Assembly (NCBI GenBank): GCA_023439185.1 | Contig: JAEXOR010000058.1 | Span: forward strand, 1 to 54,886 | DNA from: Bacillota bacterium | GTDB taxonomy: Bacteria > Bacillota > Desulfotomaculia > Desulfotomaculales > Desulfallaceae | Reading direction: 5' to 3' | Length of the DNA: 54,886 nt | Part shown: one piece after another, positions 24,842 through 35,000 of the stretch | How positions within the stretch are numbered: the stretch's first letter is position 1 | How the letters are laid out: every line of letters begins with the position of its first letter | Notes under the pieces: model-generated | Told to the model about the DNA's origin: nothing | What the model saw: the letters and a program-made list of their open reading frames with translations, nothing else | Databases searched by the model: none | Position numbers and translations under genes: made by a program

Positions 24842-25187
24842 CCACGGCCAGGACCAGGATATGCCAGGCCTGGTCCGCCACGATGACCAGCCAGGGCACA
24901 TGGGCGGAATCAGTTACCCGCCGAGCCCAAAACAGCACGAAACCGCGCCGGTCCAGCACCAGGTGCGACAAAAATATCAGTATGATTGCGGGCAGGCTCA
25001 GTCCTCCCGCCGCGAGGGCCAGCAAAGACACTGACAGCGTGTATACCGCCGCATGCGCCAGCAGGGGCGGCCACCTGGTTGTTTTGCCCTCCGCCATCCA
25101 CCGGTTCTGCAATAAGAAATCGCCTGTCAGGTGCCCCACTATAAGCCAGGCAAATACGTCCATCAAGCGCGCCTCGATTCTAATCAA
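24828..25187 (-). CDS. DUF3307 family membrane protein
   Basis: 119 residues with about four hydrophobic segments. HLTGDFLLQN near the start and a conserved histidine in LSHLVLDR are the DUF3307 features. The real start is probably the ATG encoding MDVFAWLIVGH (25163), which removes eight non-conserved residues. Function unknown; family members often sit beside membrane or phage-related genes. It overlaps the HD-GYP gene tail-to-tail by 14 bp. Confidence 0.72.
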   Translation of the reverse strand: MIRIEARLMDVFAWLIVGHLTGDFLLQNRWMAEGKTTRWPPLLAHAAVYTLSVSLLALAAGGLSLPAIILIFLSHLVLDRRGFVLFWARRVTDSAHVPWLVIVADQAWHILVLAVATLI

Positions 25188-25199
25188 CCCAGCTATGTG

Positions 25200-27905
25200 T
25201 TATACAGCAAAATATATCCACTCATCTATCACTTCAGTCATATTGCCGAATTCATCTTCCAAAGTGATAAAAATCCGGTAGTTCGTTAACTGCTCCGAAT
25301 CAACTATAGTAAACGGAATCATAACCGGTTCCGAAGAAGGATTTATTTCGTCCCAACCGCTCCAAGGTGTGTAAGTAAAAATATAATCCGTAGCTTCAGG
25401 ATTTTGCGCCCAATCCTTCACAACCTCATTATCTGAAAGCGCACCTCCATATTCAGACGCATCCAAATCAGAGAGGATTACATAATAATAAGTCGCAGAC
25501 TCTTCAGTTTGCAGCACCAGATCAAATGTTCCCTCGCCATCGTTTATTATATTTCTATTTTCTATTGCCGGGCCGTACAAAAACTGCGGCGGTTCGGTAT
25601 CGGCAGTTTGGAAACCAATGCTTTCTACCTCCGTCATGTTACCCCAAGCATCCTCAGCAAAATAGTAAAGGGTGTAATGGGTATTTCCCTCCAGGGAGTC
25701 AATCGGAATTCTTTCCGGCTCATCATATAACCAATAGAAGCCGCTCCCGTCAACATGGTTTTCAACCCACGTTTTTAACATCTCCGCGGGAGGGAGCAAC
25801 TCATATTCTTCAGAAGACACAATATAATACACGATACTCATTTCATTCGTCAACATGTACAGGTCCACGCTGTTGGCGGTAATATTATCGAAATCCGGAT
25901 AACCATCCGCGAATACGGGCGGCGTGCTGTCGGTAAACGTTACGTTTGCGCTGAACACTGTTTGATCAAATTCATTCCCGGTATAAACTGTTAAGATATA
26001 TTCCATCTCCGGTTCCGCACCAAAAGTGATAATCTCCACCGTGTTGGACAGATGGCTTACACCATGCAAACAAACGTCAGGCTCGCGGTCTTTATTCGTC
26101 ATCCATATTTTATATTTCGTCCCATTAGCCAAAGTTACCACGGGAAACCAATCGTTCGCATCATCAATATAGGCGTCGGCGACCGGCCGGTTAAACTCCA
26201 TTGTAATTCTGCTATTATCAGCGTTTATACTTCTCACGAGTTCAGATTGATTATTATCGTTACTACCACTACTGGATGATGAACGGCCGCTGTTTGAACC
26301 GCCGCTTTGGCCGGCTTCCCTGATGGCATTGTTAATGATACCGGGTACGTTCGGCCCAGGTTGCTGCCCCCCTGCCTGCTGTCCGGGCTGTCCGGGTGAA
26401 CCAGGCGGTGGTGGAGGCTGCGCCCCCATGTTGTTTTGAATTTCGCCGGCCCGCTGCTGCGCCCAGTTGGCCACACCGGGCTGCGTCCACGCCTGCCGTT
26501 GGCCGCCTGTCATGGGAGACGGCGGCGACGGAGGCGCGCCGGAACCGGACACCGTCGAACTCTGACCGCCGGTCAGGGGGACGGTTTGGCCGCCGGACGT
26601 CATCTGTCCTTCCCCTGTCAGCAGCGACATGCCGGAACTGCCGTTGGAGCCCACGAGATTCGACCAAAAGGTGCCGCGTATCGCGGCCACGCCCCAGGGC
26701 ATGTCCACCTGGACTTTAACTTTTTTCGCCTGAGACTCTTCCCACCAGGGCAAAGACTTACCGCTTGCCTGTTGGGCCAATAGCATTTTGCCGTCGGGAC
26801 CGATAATGCCCGCCAGAACGCTGTTGTCCAAAGATGCCAGGACCGGATATTTTTTTACCCCAGCGGCGCCGGTTTCTTCAGCTTGGCTTTGTTCAACCTG
26901 GCTTGTTTCATACCGGGAGGCCAGGGCGCCGAACATCTCACCGTGTTTCAGGTCCAGCGCCAGCCAGTCCACCGCCAGGCCGGGAGTCCCGTCGGCTTTG
27001 AAATATGAACGACCCCGGGCTTCTTTGACAGTCAGGCTGGTGTTTTCCTGCAACAGCAAACCGGAACCGTCGGGAAAAGCTATTTCCGCGACAGCGCCCG
27101 CACCGGTCTTGATGCCGTCACCGGCCATGATCTCCGTTTCCGCGCCGGTTTTCACAGTTATTTTTTCATTTGAGCGGGTTATGTCCACTGTTCCCCGGAC
27201 AGCTTTAATACTGCCCGTCAGGGTTGTTTCGTAGTAGGAGGAATCACCGGTGAGAATAATACCCAGCACCCGGGCCAGGTCGCCGCGGGTAAAGGGCGCG
27301 TCGGGACCAAATCTGGTCTGGTCCGCCGACAGACCCAGCATACCGGAGGCTATGCCCACAGCTATGGGCCGGGCGGCCCAGTGGTCCGGGTTAACGTCCG
27401 CCAAGGCGGGTAACGCGACGCCCGGGTCTTCCTGCCCGGATAGCCTTAACAGGAGGGCCAGGCCTTCGGCGCGGGAAAGCACCGCGTCCGGCCGGAATGT
27501 GCCGTCAGAGTACCCGCCCAGGTAGCCGGCTTCAGTCGCCGCCGTTATCACACCCGCCGCCCAGTGGCCGGGTCTTACGTCGCTGAACCGGGGCCCGGCT
27601 TCGGACTGCGGAAGTTCGGCGGCACGGGCCAGCATGGCGGCGGCTTCGGCCCTGCTCAGGCCGGCGCCGGGACGGTAAGTGCCGTCGGAGAAACCTTTAA
27701 CCAAACCGCGGTTGGCCAGGTAGTTAATTAACATGGCGTTGGCGTCTGTGGAATCCACATCCGTAAACACAATGCCCTTTGCCGCCCCGCTGTTTAAGCC
27801 GGCGGCCTGTTGGCTGGTCTCTTCAGCCGCCGCCGTGGCGGCAAAGAGAAACAGCAATGCCGTTAATAAAACGCACCAAGCGGTTCTTCTGATTTTCTTG
27901 CTCAA
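25200..27905 (-). CDS. S-layer-anchored FecR-domain surface protein
   Basis: 901 residues starting at TTG with GGAGG 9 bases upstream. A signal peptide (LLTALLFLFAATAAA, cut near 27) is followed by three SLH domains (about 47-95, 106-155, 166-215) that bind secondary wall polymer, then a FecR-like domain (about 228-455, ending in WGVAAIRGTFWSN), a Gly/Pro/Gln-rich linker (455-550) and a beta-rich C-terminal half with three similar segments (TDSTPPVF..., NTHYTLYYFAEDAWGNMTEV, NYRIFITLEDEFGNMTEV). It is likely displayed on the cell surface. The next gene is a CHASE2 cyclase, a pairing that suggests an envelope sensor system. Confidence 0.88.
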   Translation of the reverse strand: MSKKIRRTAWCVLLTALLFLFAATAAAEETSQQAAGLNSGAAKGIVFTDVDSTDANAMLINYLANRGLVKGFSDGTYRPGAGLSRAEAAAMLARAAELPQSEAGPRFSDVRPGHWAAGVITAATEAGYLGGYSDGTFRPDAVLSRAEGLALLLRLSGQEDPGVALPALADVNPDHWAARPIAVGIASGMLGLSADQTRFGPDAPFTRGDLARVLGIILTGDSSYYETTLTGSIKAVRGTVDITRSNEKITVKTGAETEIMAGDGIKTGAGAVAEIAFPDGSGLLLQENTSLTVKEARGRSYFKADGTPGLAVDWLALDLKHGEMFGALASRYETSQVEQSQAEETGAAGVKKYPVLASLDNSVLAGIIGPDGKMLLAQQASGKSLPWWEESQAKKVKVQVDMPWGVAAIRGTFWSNLVGSNGSSGMSLLTGEGQMTSGGQTVPLTGGQSSTVSGSGAPPSPPSPMTGGQRQAWTQPGVANWAQQRAGEIQNNMGAQPPPPPGSPGQPGQQAGGQQPGPNVPGIINNAIREAGQSGGSNSGRSSSSSGSNDNNQSELVRSINADNSRITMEFNRPVADAYIDDANDWFPVVTLANGTKYKIWMTNKDREPDVCLHGVSHLSNTVEIITFGAEPEMEYILTVYTGNEFDQTVFSANVTFTDSTPPVFADGYPDFDNITANSVDLYMLTNEMSIVYYIVSSEEYELLPPAEMLKTWVENHVDGSGFYWLYDEPERIPIDSLEGNTHYTLYYFAEDAWGNMTEVESIGFQTADTEPPQFLYGPAIENRNIINDGEGTFDLVLQTEESATYYYVILSDLDASEYGGALSDNEVVKDWAQNPEATDYIFTYTPWSGWDEINPSSEPVMIPFTIVDSEQLTNYRIFITLEDEFGNMTEVIDEWIYFAV

Positions 27906-27943
27906 AACGCCATGCCTCCTTTGATAATCCGGCCTTCCGTCTT

Positions 27944-29827
27944 TTAAGTTACGGTGTATACACCCACCGGTTCAGTAAACCCCTTTACTTCCGCGTGACC
28001 CAGGTAAGCCAGTTCCGGCGCCGGGTCGCCGGCTTCTTCCAGCATCAGTTTGGAACGCTCGCTGATTACAATCAACGTGTTATAGTTTTTGGTCAATCCC
28101 TCCACCCGGGAAGCCAGGTTGACGTCCTCGCCGATAACGGTGTAGTCCATGCGCTCGGGACTGCCCACATTACCCACCAGCACGCTGCCGGAGTTAATGC
28201 CAACCCCGATGTTCAACGGCGGTTGACCCTTTTGGACCCAGTTTTTGTTCAATACATCGATTTCTTTCTGCATCTCCACAGCCGCCGTTATAGCCCGCCG
28301 CACGTGGTCCGGGTAATCAACCGGAGCGCCGAAAATGGCCATCAAACCGTCTCCCAGGTATTTGTCCAGGGTTCCGCCGTGCTTAAAAACCACCCGGGTC
28401 ATGGCGGTCAGGTATTCGTTCAACCGGCCCACCACCTCTTCCGGAGGTCTCTTTTCACTGTAAGCAGTGAAACCGCGTATATCACAGAACATGACGGTGA
28501 GTGACCGGCGCATCCCGCCCAGCTTCACTGCACCGGGGTTTTTCATCAGTTCATCCACCACAACGGGTGATACATAACGGCTGAAAACGGCCCTGGTACG
28601 GCGACGCCCCAGCTCGGCCTGGATGAAGTTGGTCGCCGTAAGCATGGCGTAAGTTAAAAAAACCAGCACCAGCGGCGCGGCGACGTTAAACCACAGGTTC
28701 GCGTACCGCCACAGGCCGAAGGATGTCCCCAACACCGCCAGGAGAACAAGCACGGTGCCGCCAAGTCCAATCCACGGGCCGCGGCCCGAAACTGCCAGTC
28801 CCGTTATTAACGCCGCCGCAATCAGGAAAACCAGATTCAGTACCGGGGAAACCTGACGGTACCAGTGTCCGTCCAGGATGCTCCGGACCGCCGAAGCGTG
28901 AATTTCCACGCCCGGAGTGGGTAAAGCGCCGCTGAGCACCATGTTAGCGCCGGTATACGGGGTGGGGTAACTATCCTTTTCCACGGCGGTTGCGGAACCA
29001 ACCAGAACGATCTTGTCCTGAAAAACAGCCGGCGGCAATACACCGTTGAGCACGTCCGCGTAACTGTACGTTGCGAAAGTTTCTTTGGGACCCCAGAAGC
29101 CGGGCATGGCCCTATTCATCCGGTCCACCGGAATTTCCCGCTCGCCAAGGACCAGCCGGCCCGGCGATAATTCCAACTGCGTGGGGTCCATATCCAATGA
29201 CACCAGCGCCACCGCCAGGTTCAGGGATGGAAAAGGGATCTCAAAGGTGTTTACATCAACAGTGGAAATACGGCGGACCACCTGGTCCGGATCAGTCGGC
29301 ATATTGACGAAACCGAGCCCCGCGGCGCCGCTCATTATTTCGGGCCGGGGCGGTTGAAACACCTGCGCCACGTCGCCGTTAGGTTCACGTTCGAAAGCGA
29401 ATTGGCAAGCCAGCACCACCCGGCCATGTTCAGCCACAGCAGCCCCAAAGGCCTCATCTTCCGCCGGGTCTGTGGGCACATCGAACACCAGGTCGAAACC
29501 CACCACCCGGGCCTGGTCCAGCGCTTCCAACAGTCCGGCGTGGACGGAACGGGGCCAGGGCGGGGGGCCGATGGATTGAATGGATTTTTCGTCCAGGGCC
29601 ACGATTACCACTTGCTCCCCAGGGTCCTGAACGCCATGCAGCCGGAACCAGGCATCGTACATGGCAAGCTCCGGCCGGGTAAACACCCCCCCCATAACCG
29701 CCAGCTGCACCAGTACCAGCAGCACCAGCACCGGCAGCCACTTAAACAGGAACCCTTTGGGGACACCCGGCGGCGAGCTAATTGAGTACTGATTGTGTTT
29801 AGAGACGGGGGTATGTTCAGCGGCCAT
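27944..29827 (-). CDS. CHASE2-domain class III adenylate/guanylate cyclase
   Basis: 627 residues. One membrane helix (about 29-49), a large extracytoplasmic CHASE2 sensor (50-330), three more helices (335-410), and a class III nucleotide cyclase domain (435-625). The two metal-binding aspartates are in FCDIRGFT and YLGDGLMAIFG, and DYTVIGEDVNLASRVEG contains the purine-site and transition-state residues. The lysine in GTLDKYLGD favours ATP as substrate. It would make cAMP in response to an outside signal. It lies 38 bases upstream of the SLH-FecR gene on the same strand and is therefore probably co-transcribed. Confidence 0.92.
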   Translation of the reverse strand: MAAEHTPVSKHNQYSISSPPGVPKGFLFKWLPVLVLLVLVQLAVMGGVFTRPELAMYDAWFRLHGVQDPGEQVVIVALDEKSIQSIGPPPWPRSVHAGLLEALDQARVVGFDLVFDVPTDPAEDEAFGAAVAEHGRVVLACQFAFEREPNGDVAQVFQPPRPEIMSGAAGLGFVNMPTDPDQVVRRISTVDVNTFEIPFPSLNLAVALVSLDMDPTQLELSPGRLVLGEREIPVDRMNRAMPGFWGPKETFATYSYADVLNGVLPPAVFQDKIVLVGSATAVEKDSYPTPYTGANMVLSGALPTPGVEIHASAVRSILDGHWYRQVSPVLNLVFLIAAALITGLAVSGRGPWIGLGGTVLVLLAVLGTSFGLWRYANLWFNVAAPLVLVFLTYAMLTATNFIQAELGRRRTRAVFSRYVSPVVVDELMKNPGAVKLGGMRRSLTVMFCDIRGFTAYSEKRPPEEVVGRLNEYLTAMTRVVFKHGGTLDKYLGDGLMAIFGAPVDYPDHVRRAITAAVEMQKEIDVLNKNWVQKGQPPLNIGVGINSGSVLVGNVGSPERMDYTVIGEDVNLASRVEGLTKNYNTLIVISERSKLMLEEAGDPAPELAYLGHAEVKGFTEPVGVYTVT

Positions 29828-29942
29828 GTTTGTACTCCTGGTTAACTACTAATTTACACCGATAATTTACACCGAAAAAAAGTTACAAAATACTCTAACA
29901 GCTATTAAATTATGACATTTAGGATTATTTTCCTCTTTTTGA

Positions 29943-31199
29943 TCACATTTTTTTTACCGGCCGGGAAAAATTACCCACCATCAGGCCGGGAATCTCCCGC
30001 AGTATTTCCACCAGCCTTGGAATACCCTGTATTTCACCTTCCGTTTGCACCCAACGCCAGAAAAAATCCGGGTCGATATTCAGATTGCGCAGTTGCACCT
30101 GGTTGATATCGTTTTGCACGATGAACTCCGCCAGGGCTTCCATTTCCGCGTCCCGGTCGTTCAACCCCGGCAGCGTCAGCAGGTTCAGGGAAACATACAC
30201 GCCCCGCTCCCGGGCCGCCCTGATGGACCGGGTCACGTCCGCCAAGCGGTAATCCCGGGGGCGGTAATAGGCGTTGTACACATCCTCCCGGGCGCTAATC
30301 AGGCTGACCCGGATGGAATCCAACCCGGCGTCGCAGATTTGTATCACACCCCCGGTATAACCGGCGTTGCTGTTCATATTAATGGTACCCTTCGGCGTTT
30401 CCCGGCGTGCCTTCCCGATCACCGCCGCAATTTTCTCCGCTGCCAGCGACGGTTCTCCCTCGCAGCCCTGACCGAAGCTGATGATACCATCGGGAGCGCG
30501 GTGCAGGTGATGCAGCGCCACCTCCGCGGCCTCCTGCACCGTGGGGCTGAAGTCCAGCCGGGATTGCGGAGCAGGGCAGCACTGGGCCGGCTGCTTCGAT
30601 ATGCAGCCCAGGCAGCGGGCGTTGCACGCCGGGGAGAGGGGCAGGCCCCCTTCCCAGCGGGTATAAAATACATTCTGGGCGGTATAACAACTGTAATCCA
30701 GGGCGCAATGGGCCAGGTGTTTAAGCAGGCGGTTTCGGGGCGCCAAAGCCAGGCGTTCCGCGACCAGTGGTTCAAGATCCGCCGAGTTATAATGCCCGGG
30801 ATCCCAGGGGTCGGGGTTGTCGGTGCGGAGGGCGGCGACATAAACCCCGTCTTCCCGCCAGACCGCAGCCGCGTAACCCATCAGGGGCAGGGGCCGGTTT
30901 TCCCGCCGGCGGTAACCCGGCAGCAGGGTGCGGGTGTACCCCTGGGGCAGCAGCGCTCCCACAGCCTGAGCCGATCCGCCCGCGGGCGTTTGCTCCAGTA
31001 GTTTGAAGGCTCCGTTTTTATCCATGCCCACCGGGGTGCTGCCGGACAGTAAAACCAGGGAAGCCCCCGGGGGCAGCGGTATAACGTCCTCGTCGAGGAT
31101 CTCCACCAGCCGGTCCCCGGCGCGGCCCACCGCCCCCATGGGATAATCAAACATCCGCCCTTGTTTGTCGGCATACAGCAGTTTGTACATCATAATCAT
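29943..31199 (-). CDS. Radical SAM protein
   Basis: About 418 residues from the ATG at 31199; a longer frame to 31340 would run into the yefM promoter and is unlikely. The CxxxCxxC cluster is present as CNARCLGC, preceded by a conserved Pro, and flanked by further cysteines (CISKQPAQCC). FGQGCEGEPSLA and GLDSIRVSLIS follow, as in the core barrel. It should cleave S-adenosylmethionine with a [4Fe-4S] cluster. The substrate is unknown; the N-terminal 120 residues form a separate domain. Such proteins are conserved in Peptococcaceae without an assigned function. Confidence 0.8.
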   Translation of the reverse strand: MIMMYKLLYADKQGRMFDYPMGAVGRAGDRLVEILDEDVIPLPPGASLVLLSGSTPVGMDKNGAFKLLEQTPAGGSAQAVGALLPQGYTRTLLPGYRRRENRPLPLMGYAAAVWREDGVYVAALRTDNPDPWDPGHYNSADLEPLVAERLALAPRNRLLKHLAHCALDYSCYTAQNVFYTRWEGGLPLSPACNARCLGCISKQPAQCCPAPQSRLDFSPTVQEAAEVALHHLHRAPDGIISFGQGCEGEPSLAAEKIAAVIGKARRETPKGTINMNSNAGYTGGVIQICDAGLDSIRVSLISAREDVYNAYYRPRDYRLADVTRSIRAARERGVYVSLNLLTLPGLNDRDAEMEALAEFIVQNDINQVQLRNLNIDPDFFWRWVQTEGEIQGIPRLVEILREIPGLMVGNFSRPVKKM

Positions 31200-31237
31200 T
31201 ATTTTACCATTACGCCGGTAGTTTTGCACCTTGCGTA

Positions 31238-31259
31238 ATTGTACAATGTACTGTACAAT
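31238..31259 (+). promoter_or_regulatory. YefM-YoeB operator
   Basis: ATTGTACA and TGTACAAT form a perfect inverted repeat 6 bases apart, 25 bases upstream of the yefM start. TGTACA is the core recognised by YefM-type antitoxins, so autoregulation is likely. Confidence 0.7.
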
Positions 31260-31283
31260 ACAAGACAGAGAGGTGGTTAAATT

Positions 31284-31535
31284 ATGATCGCGACAACCTA
31301 TTCTTCCGTCAGGCAAAATTTCAAAAAGTATTGTGATCAAGCAGTAAATGACTTTGAAACCATTATCATTACCCGTAAACGCGGCGATAATGTGGTGATG
31401 ATGTCCGAGGCCGAATACAACAACCTTTTAGAAAATCTTCACGTCAGAAGAGATCCAAGGCACTACAGCGAATTATTACAGTCCATAGAGCAGCTTAAAC
31501 AAGGTAAAGGACGGAAACGGGAGCTGCTTAAATGA
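31284..31535 (+). CDS. yefM: YefM/Phd-family antitoxin
   Basis: 83 residues. N-terminal DNA-binding fold typical of Phd/YefM (SSVRQNFKKYCDQAVNDFETIIITRKRGDNVVMM is its first half; MSEAEYNNLLENLHV follows) and a C-terminal tail that wraps the toxin. It binds and inhibits YoeB and represses its own promoter. The ribosome-binding site GAGAGGTGG precedes the ATG. It overlaps the toxin gene by 4 bp. Confidence 0.93.
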   Translation: MIATTYSSVRQNFKKYCDQAVNDFETIIITRKRGDNVVMMSEAEYNNLLENLHVRRDPRHYSELLQSIEQLKQGKGRKRELLK

Positions 31536-31786
31536 ATAAAATGTTTTCGGATCTCGCCTGGAAGCATTACCTGTACTGGCAGACGGAAGATAAAAAGATA
31601 CTCAAAAAAATCAATGCGCTGATCCGGGATATTGAAAGAAACGGAAACGAAGGTCTGGGCAAGCCGGAACCGTTAAAGCATGATTTGGCCGGTTTCTGGA
31701 GCCGGCGCATAACCGATGTGCACCGGCTGATCTACAGTCTGGACGAGGCAAATATTTATATCGCAAGCTGCCGGGACCATTATTGA
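31532..31786 (+). CDS. yoeB: YoeB-family ribosome-dependent mRNA interferase toxin
   Basis: 84 residues, exactly the YoeB length. The C-terminal active-site residues are intact: R and H in RRITDVHRLIY and the terminal SCRDHY. LKHDLAGFWSRRI is the conserved core. YoeB cuts mRNA in the ribosomal A site. Start overlaps yefM (ATGA), so the pair is translationally coupled. Confidence 0.93.
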   Translation: MNKMFSDLAWKHYLYWQTEDKKILKKINALIRDIERNGNEGLGKPEPLKHDLAGFWSRRITDVHRLIYSLDEANIYIASCRDHY

Positions 31787-31791
31787 GCAAG

Positions 31792-31952
31792 GTGCGCGCG
31801 ACGTTCTATTGGGGTAAACTGAAACAGCGTCTGAAAGAAGAAGGATCTCAACTGTTGATAAATTACCAGCAGTTGAAAATGACCGCCAAAGACGGAAAAA
31901 ACGATTGACTGATGTCGCCAATACTGAGCAGCTTCTGCGTATCATACAGTAA
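31792..31952 (+). pseudogene. Bro-N domain antirepressor remnant
   Basis: The fragment reads WGKLKQRLKEEGSQLL, then NYQQLKMTAKDGKN, then, one frame away, LTDVANTEQLLRIIQ and stop. These are consecutive pieces of a Bro-N (phage antirepressor-like) domain, with the start, end and frame lost. It begins just behind yoeB and ends at a terminator. A relic of a mobile or phage-derived gene. Confidence 0.6.
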
Positions 31953-31984
31953 GGGCTTAGTCTCATAAGAGGCTAAGCCCTTTT
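31953..31984 (+). terminator. Terminator after yefM-yoeB / Bro-N remnant
   Basis: A 12-bp stem (GGGCTTAGTCTC / GAGGCTAAGCCC, one G-U pair), ATAA loop, then TTTT on the plus strand. Confidence 0.85.
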
Positions 31985-32068
31985 GTCCTTGTTAAGCCAG
32001 GATGTAGGGGCGGCCCTCGCGGTCACCCGGGGACCGCCGCAAGCGATGGAGAGATTCATCCGGCGCTG

Positions 32069-35000
32069 TCAGCGGTTCAGAGTGATCAGCCGGGTGGCCG
32101 GATCGAAGTCAACCGTCGCGCCGAGGTCTTCGGCAATGAAGCGCAGCGGCACGAACACTCTGCCGGGCGGCATAGTTGCCGACGCGCAGTCGGTCTCCTG
32201 CGCCGCGCCGTTGATGAGGACGATCCGGGAACCGGTGGTCAAGATAATTTCATCGGCGCCGTCTTTGATTACGACCTGTTTTTTATTGGCAAGCCAGGTT
32301 ACTTGTGCGCCCAGGGCCCCGCTGATAAACCGGAGCGGCACCAGGGTCCTGTTGGCGGCTATGTCGACATAGGGCGCCGCGTCGAGGGTATAAGCCCCGC
32401 CGTTTATTTCAGCCGCGTTGCTGCCGATGGTTAGCCGGATTACCTTTTGCGCCGCCGGGGCGTCCGGATTATATACCACGGCAAAGAGACTAAAGTGGGT
32501 GGTGGGGAAAACTACCGTTTTAGTCTCGGGGTCATAGCGGGCGCCCGGCACTTCCACTGCGTTGCCGCTGCCGTCGATGTACCATACAGTGATGCCGGCG
32601 GGGTTGGCCAGTTCCTCCGCAGTGGGCGTATAGGGTATGGATACCGTTACCGGCGCGCCGGGATTACTCCAGTTAGTCTGTTGACCGTCGATGGACAATG
32701 TGAGCGAAATCAGCGGTTTGTCGCCAATGGCGGCTTTCACATCGTCGGGCAGAGTGCTCTTATCTCCCTGACCGATGGAAATTTGCGCCTTGTTTCCGCT
32801 GATGCCGGAAACGCCGGTCAGCATATTGGACGGAACGGTGACGCTGCCGTTATCGGTCTTGAAAGCTATTTTGCCCTGCACGTCTGGTGTTGTCAGATCC
32901 GGAACAGGTACGTCCAGCGTATAGGTGTCGACGCCGGGGACGGATGGTACCGTAACAACGGTGGTTTTGCCGCCGGACATGAGATCGCTGCCTGTGCCAA
33001 CATCCACGCTGGCGTGGCCGTTGTTTTTATCGACAGTAACCGGTAGAGTCGTATCCGAACCGTTGCCGGCGTCCACGTCCGCTTTATATTCCGGAGTTGA
33101 GGGCGTCGAGGGAGTGCCGCCGCCGCTTGTTCTGGTGAATGCGGCGGTCACAGTCACAGTCGCCGTGCCGGATTTGGTATTATCCACTGTTGAGGTGGCC
33201 GTCACCGTCAGCGTGGAAGCCGTTTCACCGAAGGCCACCGTCAGGAGTCCGGAGGAGTCAATACTCGTGCCGGGGTTGCTGCTGCCGACGCTCCACGTAA
33301 CTGTCTGAGAAGGGCTGTTGGTCCCGTTTACAGTGGCGGTGAAGGTCTGCGTATTGCCCTTTTGCACCGCAACTGACTCAGGCGATACGCTTATGCTTGT
33401 AACGGTCACCGGCAGAACCAATGTTGCGGGGAAAACCGCTGTTATCACACCGGAATCCGCCGCGTTGGTTACAGATGTCGCTCCCGCCACGGTAAAAGAG
33501 TTTTCACCCACGCCGGTCAAGGCGAAATTTGCCTTCGGCGTCAGGGTGATGGTCGCCGTGTAGACGGTTTCCGCCGCAAAGGGGCTGTCCAACGGGCTCC
33601 AGGCAACGGTTCCGGTATACTGCGCCGTTTCGGCAGCGGCTGCAACAGGCGCCGTACCCGTCGAGGGCGGTATAATTCCCCCGATATTTTGCAGGGATAT
33701 TGCGGCGGGGTTAATCACCAGGCCGCCCGGGATAGTCTTGCCGTAGGCGGCGTAAGTGGCGTCCTCGGCTCTGGTGAGCACGACGTCATAGGTTCCCGCG
33801 TTTACGGGATTCACGACGTCGGAGCCTTGCTTATAGGTAACCGTGAAGTCTTCATTGGGGCTACCGCTGATTGAAAAGGCTTTTATCGCGCCGTCATAGA
33901 TTGCGCTTTGTGGCGCCTCCGCAATAGAAACGGGTGTTTTGGGCGTCCACTTGGCGTACAGGGTAATATCTGCGGTAATCGGCGTCGCAAAGTTGAACGC
34001 CGTTGCCAAGTCGCTGTCCGAGTACCAGCCGCCGAAGGTATAGCCCGTTTTCGTGGGCGCCGCCGGCGCAGTGGCGGTTGAATTGTAATTAACGTTTTGG
34101 GAAGCCACCGCGCTGCCGTCGTTGGAGTTAAATGTGACGGTATAGCTGTTGATATCCCACTTGGCGTAAAGGGTCTGCGCTTCCGTGATTTTTACGAACG
34201 TATCTGCGAGAACCTGCGTTCCGGTACCGTTATCGCCGGTCCACCAGCCGCCAAAGGTAAACCCTGTCTTATCAGGCGTGGGGAGGGCTCCGTATGGCGA
34301 GTCATACGTCACGCTTTGCGTTCCCGGCGAGACCGTGCCGCCTTCAGGGTCAAACGTAACGGTATATGTGTTTGGCGTCCAACTAAGATACGTTGTGGCA
34401 GCAGCGGCTACTAAATCAGTTACCACAGTCCCGGATCCGCCTGCGGCAGTGTTGTATTGAACCGTATATCCCAGTTCGGGCAGTATGGTTTCATTTGTTA
34501 AGCCTGAATTTTTAAAAGCGTTCGCGCCTATGGTGATGACGCTTTTTGGTATTGTAATTGAGGTGAGGGCTTCGCAAGTTTGAAAAGCGGAGCTGCCAAT
34601 AGAGGTTACGCTGTTTGGTATTGTAATTGAGGGAAGGGAGCCGCATAAGTGGAAAGCATAGTTTTCAATCTTGGTTACGCTGTCTGGGATTGTAATCGAG
34701 GTGAGGGCTCCACAGGTGGTGAAGGCATTGGCTGATATCTGTGTCACGCCAGTGGAAATTGTTATGGATTGGAGGCCGCTGCAGAAAGCAAAAGCATGGG
34801 TTCCTATACTTGTCACGCTGTCGGGTATTGTGAATGTGATGAGGGCGTCACAGCTATTAAAAGCACTGCTTCCTATCGTTGTCACACTGTCGGGTATTGT
34901 GACTTCAGCAAGGGCTGTGCAATTCTCAAAAGCGTTGTTTCCTATACTCGTCACACCGCCGGGTATGTTGACTGCGGCGAGGACTGCGCAGCCGCGGAAA

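Noticed and set aside
30045..31001. 318-residue plus-strand frame opposite the radical SAM gene
   Set aside because: Antisense to the CNARCLGC-containing gene; no independent support.
31984..32068. GC-rich stretch GGGGCGGCCCTCGCGGTC as a functional RNA
   Set aside because: It resembles a decayed hairpin like the one at 12283-12307, but pairing is poor and no downstream gene fits.
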